From the NCBI RefSeq assembly GCF_023983475.1, contig NZ_CP092713.1:310001-374000 (forward strand): 64,000 bases of DNA. The letters are read 5' to 3'. Source of the DNA: Aliivibrio fischeri ATCC 7744 = JCM 18803 = DSM 507 (GTDB lineage: Bacteria; Pseudomonadota; Gammaproteobacteria; Enterobacterales; Vibrionaceae). A program made the position numbers and the translations under genes. Shown here one piece after another: positions 26,259-34,741 of this stretch. Numbering within the stretch: the stretch's first letter is position 1; each line of letters begins with the position of its first letter. The notes under the pieces were generated by a model, which was not told where the DNA came from, did not search any database, and was given only the letters and a program-made list of their open reading frames with translations.

Positions 26259-28031
26259 ATGAAATTTAATGTATTAAATTTAATATTTGCAATTGTTTTA
26301 ATAACTAATTGCGATATCGCTTTTTCTCAAAAGTTAGCTGTAATACAAATAGAAGATTTATATTTGACATCGCCACCAATAGAAAATAAAAAGACTAGTA
26401 TAAGTTATTTGGTTGAACCAAGTGATAATATAGTAATTCAGTATTATACTTGTATTTTAAATGATGAGTTTTCTACCTGTAAAAGTGATGATTTATTATC
26501 ATCAGGTGAAACGGAAGATTATTCAATTTCTGTTAGTATTCCCAAGGATCTTGCTGGTAAGTATTTAAGTTATTGTATATCAGCAATCAGTAAGTCTGGA
26601 GCATATTTACCATCAGAAAATGAATGCAGAAGTGAATTAATTACTAATGGAGATATTGATAATAAAAATGCGTTATTCAGTTATTTAAATCAAACTAAAA
26701 ACTTCAGTTTATACAATGCACCAATCACGGATGCAAAAGATGATGTTTCCTTTGTAACAAGTAATTCTGCGGCGTTATCTCTTAGCTCTGAGGGCGATGC
26801 TTCATTAATTGGTTATGGCTCTGAAGTGACTAATGCCCCTAACTTACCTAAAGCGAAAGAAGTGTATTCTATGCTTGATGGCTTTGCGATAAAAAGTGAG
26901 TCAGATGATGCCATTATTTGGGGGCAGTTTGATACGACGCCATCTTATATCAATCAGGTCGAAGAAATTTTTCCAGCGCCTTATGCTATGGCTGCCATTT
27001 TAAAAGATGGTGGAATAAATACGGCTGGGGATATGGTTCGTGGTGGCTCAATATCAAGTGAAGCACAAAAACGTATTGATAAGTTGTTAAGCAAAGATGG
27101 TTTACCAAAGGCAATTTATCATACTGCTCAAGCATTTTTAGCTGTGTTTGATATGCCAAGTGGTAAACAAAAGCTTGTTGCGTGGGGACAATCCATATAT
27201 GGCGGCACATTACCTGATGAAATGAAATCCGCTTTATCAATTAAAGATATTGTCACGTCTCAAGACAGTTTTACTGTACTCGATAATGATGGAAATGCTT
27301 ATTCATGGGGACATAGTCCATTTGAGCAGCACCAAAATATCCAAACGGTGTACGCGACTCGTTATGCCTTTGCTGGGATCACCACATCAGGGAAGGTAAA
27401 AGCATGGGGTGATTCATATTATGGTGGATTACTAAGTTCTGCGGCTATTGACTTTACTAATACAAACCCTATTACCCGTTTATGTGCATCTGATGCATCG
27501 TTTGTTGCTATTTCTGATGGCAATAAAGGTGTTGCTGCATGGGGAAATGATTACGGTGCTGGTTATATCCCATCAAATATTCAAACAGAGTTAGATGCAA
27601 CAACGATTACCGATGATTTTCATTGTGCATCAACAGAAAAAGCCATTGCTTTATACGACAGCTCACATCTTTTTGTGTGGGGAGATAAGAAATATGGCGG
27701 AGCACTGCCAAGCAATATTCCTACCTTCTCAATAGCTAATGTCATTGGCAATAATCACGCTTTTTTGATGAAGGCGATGGATGATGTGTATGCGTGGGGA
27801 GGGCTAAACCAAGGTGGTTGTATTCCTGATGGACATCAGTGTCTTTCTTCTGATGACTCTAGTTTGAATTTACGTAGTGCCATTAATGATCTTTCTGATA
27901 TTTCTCAAATTGGTAGTTTTAATACGTTTTCTGAGTTCGAGGAGGAAGTTGTAGGGGGGTTTTATGTTAGGGGAAGCGGTGCTGTCGTGATGTGGGGCAA
28001 TTCTGTTCCTGATGGTGTGTTCAATGAGTAA
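26259..28031 (+). CDS. Exported RCC1-like beta-propeller protein
   Basis: 590 aa with signal peptide (LIFAIVLITNCDIAFS). An N-terminal module has the cluster's cysteine pattern (YCISAISKSGAYLPSENEC). From about residue 190 a repeat recurs about eight times with WG signatures: AIIWGQF, LVAWGQSIYGGTLPD, AYSWGHS, VKAWGDSYYGGLLSS, VAAWGNDYGAGYIPS, LFVWGDKKYGGALPS, VYAWGGLNQGGCIPD, VVMWGNS. This is an RCC1-like propeller of seven or eight blades. No DUF1566 end domain is seen, unlike the next protein. Likely a binding protein; ligand unknown. Confidence 0.75.
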   Translation: MKFNVLNLIFAIVLITNCDIAFSQKLAVIQIEDLYLTSPPIENKKTSISYLVEPSDNIVIQYYTCILNDEFSTCKSDDLLSSGETEDYSISVSIPKDLAGKYLSYCISAISKSGAYLPSENECRSELITNGDIDNKNALFSYLNQTKNFSLYNAPITDAKDDVSFVTSNSAALSLSSEGDASLIGYGSEVTNAPNLPKAKEVYSMLDGFAIKSESDDAIIWGQFDTTPSYINQVEEIFPAPYAMAAILKDGGINTAGDMVRGGSISSEAQKRIDKLLSKDGLPKAIYHTAQAFLAVFDMPSGKQKLVAWGQSIYGGTLPDEMKSALSIKDIVTSQDSFTVLDNDGNAYSWGHSPFEQHQNIQTVYATRYAFAGITTSGKVKAWGDSYYGGLLSSAAIDFTNTNPITRLCASDASFVAISDGNKGVAAWGNDYGAGYIPSNIQTELDATTITDDFHCASTEKAIALYDSSHLFVWGDKKYGGALPSNIPTFSIANVIGNNHAFLMKAMDDVYAWGGLNQGGCIPDGHQCLSSDDSSLNLRSAINDLSDISQIGSFNTFSEFEEEVVGGFYVRGSGAVVMWGNSVPDGVFNE

Positions 28032-28056
28032 TAAAAATAATAACAAAGGAATAATA

Positions 28057-30246
28057 ATGAAAAAGTCTATTATCGCACTTCTATTGGCTAATGTATTAAG
28101 TCCAGTAGTGATGGCTGCACAACCAATGTTAATCCCTCAAAGTGAAGCGAATAACAGTTGGTTTAATCAAACAAATAATTATCGCTTTAATAATAGTGAA
28201 CCATTACCAGGTACTGCTGGGATTAACCTCGCTGCAGGTGCTTTTATCATACAAGATAAGGGTGAATATCAAAATGTGATGGCATTTGGTAATCCGCAGT
28301 TTGGGGGGGAAATAGAAGCAGGAAGTACATTAGATGAATTATTAGCATTTATTAAACCAAGCCAAATGTATGCATCTGGTAATGCTTTTCTGGCTTTAGA
28401 TCCTGTATTCCACCAAGGCGTTGCTTGGGGAAATGGTGTTACTCGTGGTGAAGAGAAATCGATTGAGAATATCCAGTCTGTTTATCCGGGAACAGAATCA
28501 TTCATGATAGTAAAAACCGATGGTTCACTTATTGAATATACTCCGTCGACAGGAACAGAGAACACGATTGATGCAATTACGTCTTCTGACTCTATACGCT
28601 CAATTTATCACTCTGGAGGTACTATCGGTGAACCTATTGCTTGGGTTGCGCTTTTAGAATCAGGAAAGATTAAGGCGTGGGGTGACGGTACCGCTGGGGG
28701 AACAATATCTAAAGAGGCTAAAAAGGCTTTAAAAAATGAAGTTGTACAGTCTATTTATGCTACGAAAGATGCGTTTCTAGTTAAAACACAGAGTAATAAA
28801 TACGTTGCATGGGGGGGAGATAATTCAGAGTCAGGCACTATTCCTAGTGATATTTCTTCTATTTTAAATAGTTCTGGAAGTTCGAGTATACAAGCAACAG
28901 AAAAAGCCTTTGCGGTTATCTCTAATTCAACTATTTATGCGTGGGGAGATGATGCTTGTGGAGGAAAGATAAATTCATCAACTTCTAGTTTCTTACTAAA
29001 TATGAAAAGTCCCCAGTTAAGTGCGACTCGATGCAGCTTTATTGCCACGGATATATCAACCGGAAAACTGGCGCAATGGGGCAACCAGCATACTCAAAAA
29101 ACGTATGGCGAAAATACCCGTTTAGTGACGAGAACATCCAATGAAGGTGCTTTGGTACTTGATAGTGATGGGAATTATATTGATGCGTTACAAAGTGCAG
29201 AACTGTCACCTGATGCTTTAAATGCATTTGTTGCTCCTGCTAGTGAAACCATTGCCAGTGGTAATGCATTTGCTGCTGTAAACCACCAAGGCTTGGGGGC
29301 AGGAAGTAATATTTTAAACAGTTGGGCTAATGGCGCTAATGTTGATGATATTACATTGACTTGCGATGGCATGCCTATTGATTTGTACTCCACGCAAGCC
29401 CCTGATAACAGCGTATCTTATTTTCTTGCATATCACCCTAGTTGTGGTGATGAAGTGACAACATGGAAGACAGGGGAAGAGAGTTTACCTTCAGTATCAT
29501 CGTTACGAATAACCCCTGATGTGCCAGTTATAGGCGAGAAATTAAAAGGTGATTATCTTTATGTTGCAGCTGATTCTGGTGCAGAAGAAAAAAACAGTTT
29601 GCGCACCTGGACTGTGGTGGAAACTCACGAAGAATTATATCGAGATAAAGGAACAGAGCATTTCTCTTCTACTTTCAATTTGAAAAACGATGCCTCTCTT
29701 GTTGGCCAGCACATTGAGTTCTGTGTTGTCCCTAAAAGTACAGGGCAAATTGAAGGAAATCAAAGTTGTATAACGTCATTAGCTATCACTGAAGATGATG
29801 ATAAATATACACCTACTTGCTCAAACGATGGTGGAATGGTGACGTTATCAAGTGGCGCTAAAGTTTCTTGTCCAGTCAATGTTGAGCAATTAGACCAGGT
29901 TGGTTCTTATCATAATTATGATGGGTACAACAATGAAAATGGCTATAAATATCCTAAATATCATCCAAACACAGCAAAGCAATTTTGTGAAGGTTTACGT
30001 ATTGGAGGCAGTTCATCATGGAAATTGCCAACAATCTGGGATCTGAAAACGTTGCAGAATGAATACGGTGATATGGGGAGATATCAATGGCCAACCAATA
30101 CATATTACTGGTCATCGACCGTATCAGGGTCTGGTTCTGATCCCGATGCTCATTTCTGGCTTGATTTGAGTAATGGTAATAGCGATGACGGTTATGACAC
30201 GTATACCGATTACGTAACGTGTATTGACCGCAGTGATGTGCATTAA
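28057..30246 (+). CDS. Exported RCC1-like propeller with Ig-like and DUF1566 domains
   Basis: About 729 aa with signal peptide MKKSIIALLLANVLSPVVMA. WG-type blades (MAFGNPQFGGE, VAWGNGV, IKAWGDGTAGG, YVAWGGDNSESG, IYAWGDDACGG, LAQWGNQ) fill the first half. An Ig-like module with the cluster's cysteine pair follows (FCVVPKSTGQIEGNQSC). The end is a clear DUF1566 domain (AKQFCEGLRIGGSSSWKLPT, TYYWSST, DYVTCID). The ATG at 28057 has AAAGGA 6 nt upstream; the longer ORF beginning at 28012 would overlap the previous gene. It joins the modules found separately in its three neighbours. Confidence 0.75.
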   Translation: MKKSIIALLLANVLSPVVMAAQPMLIPQSEANNSWFNQTNNYRFNNSEPLPGTAGINLAAGAFIIQDKGEYQNVMAFGNPQFGGEIEAGSTLDELLAFIKPSQMYASGNAFLALDPVFHQGVAWGNGVTRGEEKSIENIQSVYPGTESFMIVKTDGSLIEYTPSTGTENTIDAITSSDSIRSIYHSGGTIGEPIAWVALLESGKIKAWGDGTAGGTISKEAKKALKNEVVQSIYATKDAFLVKTQSNKYVAWGGDNSESGTIPSDISSILNSSGSSSIQATEKAFAVISNSTIYAWGDDACGGKINSSTSSFLLNMKSPQLSATRCSFIATDISTGKLAQWGNQHTQKTYGENTRLVTRTSNEGALVLDSDGNYIDALQSAELSPDALNAFVAPASETIASGNAFAAVNHQGLGAGSNILNSWANGANVDDITLTCDGMPIDLYSTQAPDNSVSYFLAYHPSCGDEVTTWKTGEESLPSVSSLRITPDVPVIGEKLKGDYLYVAADSGAEEKNSLRTWTVVETHEELYRDKGTEHFSSTFNLKNDASLVGQHIEFCVVPKSTGQIEGNQSCITSLAITEDDDKYTPTCSNDGGMVTLSSGAKVSCPVNVEQLDQVGSYHNYDGYNNENGYKYPKYHPNTAKQFCEGLRIGGSSSWKLPTIWDLKTLQNEYGDMGRYQWPTNTYYWSSTVSGSGSDPDAHFWLDLSNGNSDDGYDTYTDYVTCIDRSDVH

Positions 30247-30274
30247 TTACAACTTAAAATATATGGAATATATT

Positions 30275-31189
30275 ATGAAATTTATAAAATTGATCAGTTG
30301 GTTTGTTTTACCTCTTAGTTTGTCTGTGTTGGCAAATGATGTTTCTGATGATAGTACTGCGGTAAGCCGTAGTGGTAGTAGTGTTATTACACAACAGCAA
30401 GGTAGTTCATTAGTCGATGCATTAAAGAAGGATTACAATGATACTTCGCAAGATTGTAATGGTTCTCCTGCGTTTTTGTGTTCGGGGATTACTTTCCGTG
30501 GTAATAAGCCTGGTAATTATCACGTTTGGAATCCAAGCCCAAATGCAATAAAAAGTGGTGGGGTATCGTTTTCTTATTTACGCAAAGATTCAAAATATAC
30601 TAGATTGGCTTATGGTTATGATAGTGGTTATATTATTTATCAAATATTTGGTGCTCCACAAGGTAAAAGAGATTTAGATTATCTATGTTTCTTCCCTATC
30701 GATGCAGATTCAAATCATCGTAATTATAATGGTTGTGGAGAGAATATTGATTATAAGGGTTCTAGTCGTTCTTGTGACCAACAAAATATTTATACGGCAT
30801 CAGAGTGGAAATCACATTATTATGATACGCATGGCGATAAGCACCATCATCAATGTTCGTTTAACTTAAGAGAGACTGCACCATCTGATACATCTAGAAA
30901 CTTTTCTGAAGGTATTAAATCAATGGCTAAGATTTCTAGTGAATCATTTGGTACTCAAAATGAGCTAAGATTAGCTGTATGGCCACAAAATATAGGTAGA
31001 GAATTACCTATACAAGCTTTTTTCTATACAGCTGATTCTGGCTATAATGGACGAAATGAAGCCCAAAGTTATCAAAAAGATTTTTATCAAACAACAGGCA
31101 TTGCTATTCCTGTAATTAAAATGAAGCTACCTGATCACTCAAATCAAGATGCTCAATTTTTATTTTCTATAAGTGATCAAGCAATTTAA
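30275..31189 (+). CDS. Secreted halovibrin-like protein, second copy
   Basis: About 304 aa with signal peptide (LISWFVLPLSLSVLA). Block-by-block paralogue of the 16649-17527 protein: GSPAFLCSGITF, HVWNPSPNAIKSGGVSFSYL, SGYIIYQIFGAP, CFFPIDAD, HQCSFNLRE, ELPIQAFFY, TGIAIPVIKMKLP. As above, assignment to the halovibrin (secreted NAD+ glycohydrolase) family is from recall, and the active site is not mapped. The ATG at 30275 has GGA 8 nt upstream. It is 28 nt behind the propeller gene, so it is probably the last gene of the cluster operon, which links a potential toxin/enzyme to the surface proteins. A strong terminator follows. Confidence 0.63.
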   Translation: MKFIKLISWFVLPLSLSVLANDVSDDSTAVSRSGSSVITQQQGSSLVDALKKDYNDTSQDCNGSPAFLCSGITFRGNKPGNYHVWNPSPNAIKSGGVSFSYLRKDSKYTRLAYGYDSGYIIYQIFGAPQGKRDLDYLCFFPIDADSNHRNYNGCGENIDYKGSSRSCDQQNIYTASEWKSHYYDTHGDKHHHQCSFNLRETAPSDTSRNFSEGIKSMAKISSESFGTQNELRLAVWPQNIGRELPIQAFFYTADSGYNGRNEAQSYQKDFYQTTGIAIPVIKMKLPDHSNQDAQFLFSISDQAI

Positions 31190-31221
31190 TTTTTCATTTT
31201 AAAGTTATTGATTGTAAAGAT

Positions 31222-31250
31222 AAAACCGTCATTGTTATGGCGGTTTTTTG
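31222..31250 (+). terminator. Terminator of the envelope cluster
   Basis: 11-bp stem AAAACCGTCAT / ATGGCGGTTTT (one G-T) with a TGTT loop and six T. Confidence 0.88.
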
Positions 31251-31327
31251 TACTTGTATGTGGATGGAATATAAATATTTATATAACAGAACATTTTTAC
31301 AGTTTTTTTAAAAAAATTAAAAAAGCC

Positions 31328-31536
31328 TTTACAAAGATCAGTAATCAAGTACTATTGTCCTCGCTCTGTTGCTCAGAGTTGTTAGTGAACATCAAGTAAA
31401 AGTAAGCCTCAGAATTTCTTCGTAAGTGTTGTTATCCTCAGTGTCTCCCTTAGCTTTATCGCCACATTTAATAATTCAAGCTCAAGCACATCGCATAATG
31501 CGATTTTTATGAATTTTTACTAAGAAGGGACATAAT
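31328..31536 (+). promoter_or_regulatory. Promoter and long 5' leader of the cold-shock gene
   Basis: TTTACA (31328-31333), 16-nt spacer and TACTAT (31350-31355) make a good sigma-70 promoter, giving a leader of about 170 nt, as known for cspA-type thermosensing mRNAs. The leader ends with a small terminator-like hairpin ATCGCA-TAA-TGCGAT plus five T (31490-31508), then the AAGGGA ribosome binding site. The rest of the 31250-31536 gap has no credible gene. Confidence 0.55.
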
Positions 31537-31746
31537 ATGTCTAAAACAACTGGTATCGTTAAATGGTTTAACGAAGAAAAAGGTTTCGGTTTCATCACTC
31601 AAGATAACGGCGGCGCTGACGTATTCGTACATTTCCGTGCTATCGCTTCAGAAGGTTTCAAAACTCTTGCTGAAGGCCAAAAAGTTTCTTTTGAAGTTGA
31701 GCAAGGCCAAAAAGGCCCTCAAGCTGCTAACGTTGTAGCGCTTTAA
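31537..31746 (+). CDS. CspA-family cold-shock protein
   Basis: 69-aa single-stranded nucleic-acid-binding OB-fold protein of standard length. RNP1 (KGFGFI, residues 15-20) and RNP2 (VFVHF, 29-33) are intact, and the family start [11 protein letters not shown] is visible. Acts as an RNA chaperone. Preceded by AAGGGACATA and a long leader; a GC-containing inverted repeat (GCGCAGGTGG ... CCATTTGCGC, about 31757-31786) follows and may end the transcript. Confidence 0.95.
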
Positions 31747-32023
31747 TTTCAAATAAGTTGCGCAGGTGGTGTTTACGCCATTTGCGCTACTTTATAATGC
31801 ACAATTAATACTTAAATTAGCTCTACTTGTAAGATTGCAACATTTCAAACATCTGCTCCTGTTTCGTACTTGCCATAAATCTCTCAGTAACATCTACTTC
31901 ATTAGTTTTAATCCATCATTTTTCTACAACAAATTCAAATTACATTATTTTATTTTCATTTTACGAACTCTTTAATTTATAAAATGAAAATTGAAAAAAA
32001 CTATCAAAATATAAAGGTATTTA

Positions 32024-32233
32024 ATGAACGTAAATTTCACAATTTTTAAAAACAATGTGTCGTGGGACGCAGTAGTTCATCAATTAAACAGCGATGTATT
32101 ACTACGTAATCTTTTAATGAAAGGACAACTTGATTCGCTTGATGTTGATTTCTCATACAGTGAAGAGACAGGTGAAGGCAGTATTACCAATAGCCATAAT
32201 CAAACTATTGGTAATTTTATGGTTTCGTTTTAA
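32024..32233 (+). CDS. Small conserved-looking protein, unknown function
   Basis: 69 aa, no signal peptide or membrane helix; acidic C-terminal half (DVDFSYSEETGEGSITNS) with beta-strand character. AAAGG precedes the ATG at good spacing, which supports a real gene. No family recognised. Isolated between the cold-shock gene and a convergent HAD gene. Confidence 0.6.
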   Translation: MNVNFTIFKNNVSWDAVVHQLNSDVLLRNLLMKGQLDSLDVDFSYSEETGEGSITNSHNQTIGNFMVSF

Positions 32234-32277
32234 ACCAGTTATCACGAAAATTAAGGATAATTTTTGATTTATTGGCT

Positions 32278-32934
32278 TCACCAAGCAAGTATCGGCCAAT
32301 TTTTCTTTTTAGAATATACTGCTAATTGTTCACAAGGGTTTACCAAGTACGTATGATCTGCGTACAAGCATAATGGTAAATCGTTGATTGAATCAGTATA
32401 AAAATGAAGACTAGAATAGGTTTTATCTCCTCCATTTAACCATTCTGTTAGTCGAGATACTTTGCCTTCTCTGTAACTTGGAACACCAAGTATATGTCTT
32501 GTATAACAGCCATTTTTTTCTTTTAAATCAATTCCAATTGCATGCTCTATACCTATGTTCTTGGCTATGATTTTTACAAGAAAACTGACAGAAGCTGAAA
32601 TAACAATCATATCTACATTATCTGCTTTTAGCTGGTTAATGAGTATTTTCGCTTCTGGGAATAAAAGAGGAAGTATGTGTTGTTTAACGCACTCTTCAAC
32701 GAGTACTTCTACTTGATCTGTTGGTATGTTTTTTAGTGGGAACATGGCAAAGGTAAGATAATCTTCCATGTCCATTAAACCTCGTGAATACAGCGTCATT
32801 AAGCGTTTGTCTTCTTCTAAAAAATCAGGTGTTGTGACAATGCCTTTATCAACTAAAAATTCATTCCAAATCATGGCGCAATCACCATTAATCAAGGTCT
32901 CATCAAGATCAAATATATAAAGTGGGTGTGTCAT
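32278..32934 (-). CDS. HAD-superfamily phosphatase (SerB/HAD-IB-like)
   Basis: 218 aa with all HAD motifs: I = FDLDETL (nucleophile D9 and D11), II = VISASVSFL, III lysine in REGKVSR, IV = YTDSINDLPL. The helical cap is between about 30 and 90. It is the last gene of the ABC/phosphodiesterase operon, 2 nt after the ATPase, so it probably removes phosphate from the imported or hydrolysed compound. HAD-IB enzymes include phosphoserine and phosphorylcholine phosphatases; which substrate applies here is not clear. Confidence 0.87.
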   Translation of the reverse strand: MTHPLYIFDLDETLINGDCAMIWNEFLVDKGIVTTPDFLEEDKRLMTLYSRGLMDMEDYLTFAMFPLKNIPTDQVEVLVEECVKQHILPLLFPEAKILINQLKADNVDMIVISASVSFLVKIIAKNIGIEHAIGIDLKEKNGCYTRHILGVPSYREGKVSRLTEWLNGGDKTYSSLHFYTDSINDLPLCLYADHTYLVNPCEQLAVYSKKKNWPILAW

Positions 32935-32936
32935 GT

Positions 32937-33956
32937 TTAGGCTCTCACTGGCTGAATTTCGTTAAGATTAAAAAGTAACTCTAGTTTACTTCCCGCTGCT
33001 AATAGTCTTTCTGATGAACGATTAAGTAAATCAACGGTTAAGTCGCAATCATTAACATCCACTTGATAGCGAATGACATTACCAAGCAGTTGATGATTTT
33101 TGATAATCCCTTGTTTTGGTGAAGAAATATGTTCAGCATAGTGCCTGCCTTCTTCTTTTACATAAATCGATTCAGGGCGTATAGCGACTTTCCATTCGGT
33201 TTCAATATCAAATAATTGTTTGGCTTTTGGTGCATCAACCAAATTGTAATGTCCCATGAAGCTTGCCACAAATTCATTTGCAGGTTGAGTATAAATCTCT
33301 TCGGGTGATCCTTGCTGAACAATCTCACCTTGATTCATTAAGAAGATGCGATCTGACATGATCATGGCTTCTTCTTGATCATGAGTAACAAAGATCGTAG
33401 TTAAGTTTAGTTCTTTTTGAATATCGCGGATCTGCTGTCGGAGACGCTTTCTTATTTTGGCATCAAGTGCAGATAAAGGCTCATCAAGTAGTAAGATCCT
33501 CGGTTTTACAACCAGGGCCCTAGCGAGTGCTACTCGTTGACGTTGCCCACCTGAAAGTTGATGAGGGTAGCGATCTTCTTTACCCTTTAAATCAACTAAT
33601 TCAATAACTTTACAGACTTCTTTTTCAATCGTATTTACGTCTATCTTTTTCATTTTTAAACCAAAAGCGATGTTTTCTTTTACGGTCATATTTGGAAAAA
33701 GCGCATAAGATTGAAATACCATGCCAATACCACGCTGCTGTGGTGTTTGTTCTGTTATGTTTTCGCCATTAACCCAAATTTCACCATTATTGATAGGATC
33801 TAATCCTGTTAGGCTACGAAGTAGGGTTGATTTACCGCATCCGCTTGGACCTAGTAAAGTAATAAACTCGCCTTTTTCTATATTAAAATTTACGTTTTCA
33901 AAAACCGTATTGTCACCAAAACGTTTTGTTAATTGGTTTACGTTTACATAGCTCAT
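32937..33956 (-). CDS. ABC transporter ATPase (PotA/PhnT/FbpC-type)
   Basis: 339 aa: Walker A GPSGCGKST, Q-loop (VFQSYALFPN), signature LSGGQRQR, Walker B ILLLDEPLSALD, H-loop VTHDQEE, then a C-terminal TOBE-like domain (about 240-339). This subfamily drives import of iron, polyamines, sulfate or 2-aminoethylphosphonate. Its ATG overlaps the permease stop. Operon context with a phosphodiesterase, a phosphatase and a Pho box points to an organophosphorus substrate. Confidence 0.9.
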   Translation of the reverse strand: MSYVNVNQLTKRFGDNTVFENVNFNIEKGEFITLLGPSGCGKSTLLRSLTGLDPINNGEIWVNGENITEQTPQQRGIGMVFQSYALFPNMTVKENIAFGLKMKKIDVNTIEKEVCKVIELVDLKGKEDRYPHQLSGGQRQRVALARALVVKPRILLLDEPLSALDAKIRKRLRQQIRDIQKELNLTTIFVTHDQEEAMIMSDRIFLMNQGEIVQQGSPEEIYTQPANEFVASFMGHYNLVDAPKAKQLFDIETEWKVAIRPESIYVKEEGRHYAEHISSPKQGIIKNHQLLGNVIRYQVDVNDCDLTVDLLNRSSERLLAAGSKLELLFNLNEIQPVRA

Positions 33957-34741
33957 GATTTAATACCTCGGTTAAAGCGACTTGCTAACCAAGTCAGTAA
34001 AAAGATAAACAAGAAATAGGTCATCACTAATGCAGACGTGAAGTGTCCGCTGGTTTGACGCATATTGTAGAGATAGATTTGTAAGGTTTCATAGCGTGTG
34101 CCAACCAAGATATTAGCGAAGACAAATTCACCTAGTAAAAAAGAGAAAGAGAGAAAAAGTGAGGCCATTAGTCCTTTACGTAAATTCGGAAGAATGATCA
34201 AGAGAAATGCTCTTGTTGTACTGGCCCCTAATAAATGAGCTGCATCCATAAGATCTTGTAAATTAATGGATTCAAAGCTATTTGCGATAGCACGGTACAT
34301 AAATGGAAGTGCAATGGTAAAGTAGGTTCCAATTAATATCCAAGGCGTTCCCACTAAAGGGATACTGCTATCTGCATAGATTTGCAATAATCCAACAGAG
34401 GAGACCACAGGTGGTACTGCAAAAGGCAATAAGATCAGAATATTCATTACTTTGTCGAGTTTTGGAAAGTAATAAAACACAACAAAAATAGCAGGGACAA
34501 TTAAGACAACACTTAGCGTTAATGCAGAAATGTCAATAAATAATGAGCGTCCAAAAGCGGCTAAAAATCGCTCATCTGTTAAGAGTTGACCATACCATTG
34601 TAGAGAAAATCCATCGGGTAAAATGGTGGCTCCCCAACGAGATGAAATCGAATAAATAAAAGTAGCGATGATGGGGATCATCATTAATCCGACAATAGAG
34701 TAAACCACCGATTTATGAAATGCGGTATTAGCGTTTTGCAT
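33953..34741 (-). CDS. ABC transporter permease 2
   Basis: 262 aa with six hydrophobic helices and the cytoplasmic EAA-type loop DAAHLLGASTTRAFLLIILP that docks on the ATPase. Overlaps permease 1 by 14 nt and the ATPase gene by 4 nt, so all are translated from one message. Confidence 0.9.
   Translation of the reverse strand: MQNANTAFHKSVVYSIVGLMMIPIIATFIYSISSRWGATILPDGFSLQWYGQLLTDERFLAAFGRSLFIDISALTLSVVLIVPAIFVVFYYFPKLDKVMNILILLPFAVPPVVSSVGLLQIYADSSIPLVGTPWILIGTYFTIALPFMYRAIANSFESINLQDLMDAAHLLGASTTRAFLLIILPNLRKGLMASLFLSFSFLLGEFVFANILVGTRYETLQIYLYNMRQTSGHFTSALVMTYFLFIFLLTWLASRFNRGIKS

Noticed and set aside
20439-31189. Possible prophage or integrative element
   Set aside because: A recombinase is present but there are no phage structural, replication or conjugation genes and no att-like direct repeats were seen.
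31208-31399. 63-aa ORF overlapping the terminator after the halovibrin-like gene
   Set aside because: It reads through an intrinsic terminator and the cold-shock promoter, has no ribosome binding site and resembles no protein.
31766-31975. 69-aa hydrophobic ORF after the cold-shock gene
   Set aside because: Starts inside the likely 3' hairpin of the csp mRNA, low complexity, no Shine-Dalgarno.
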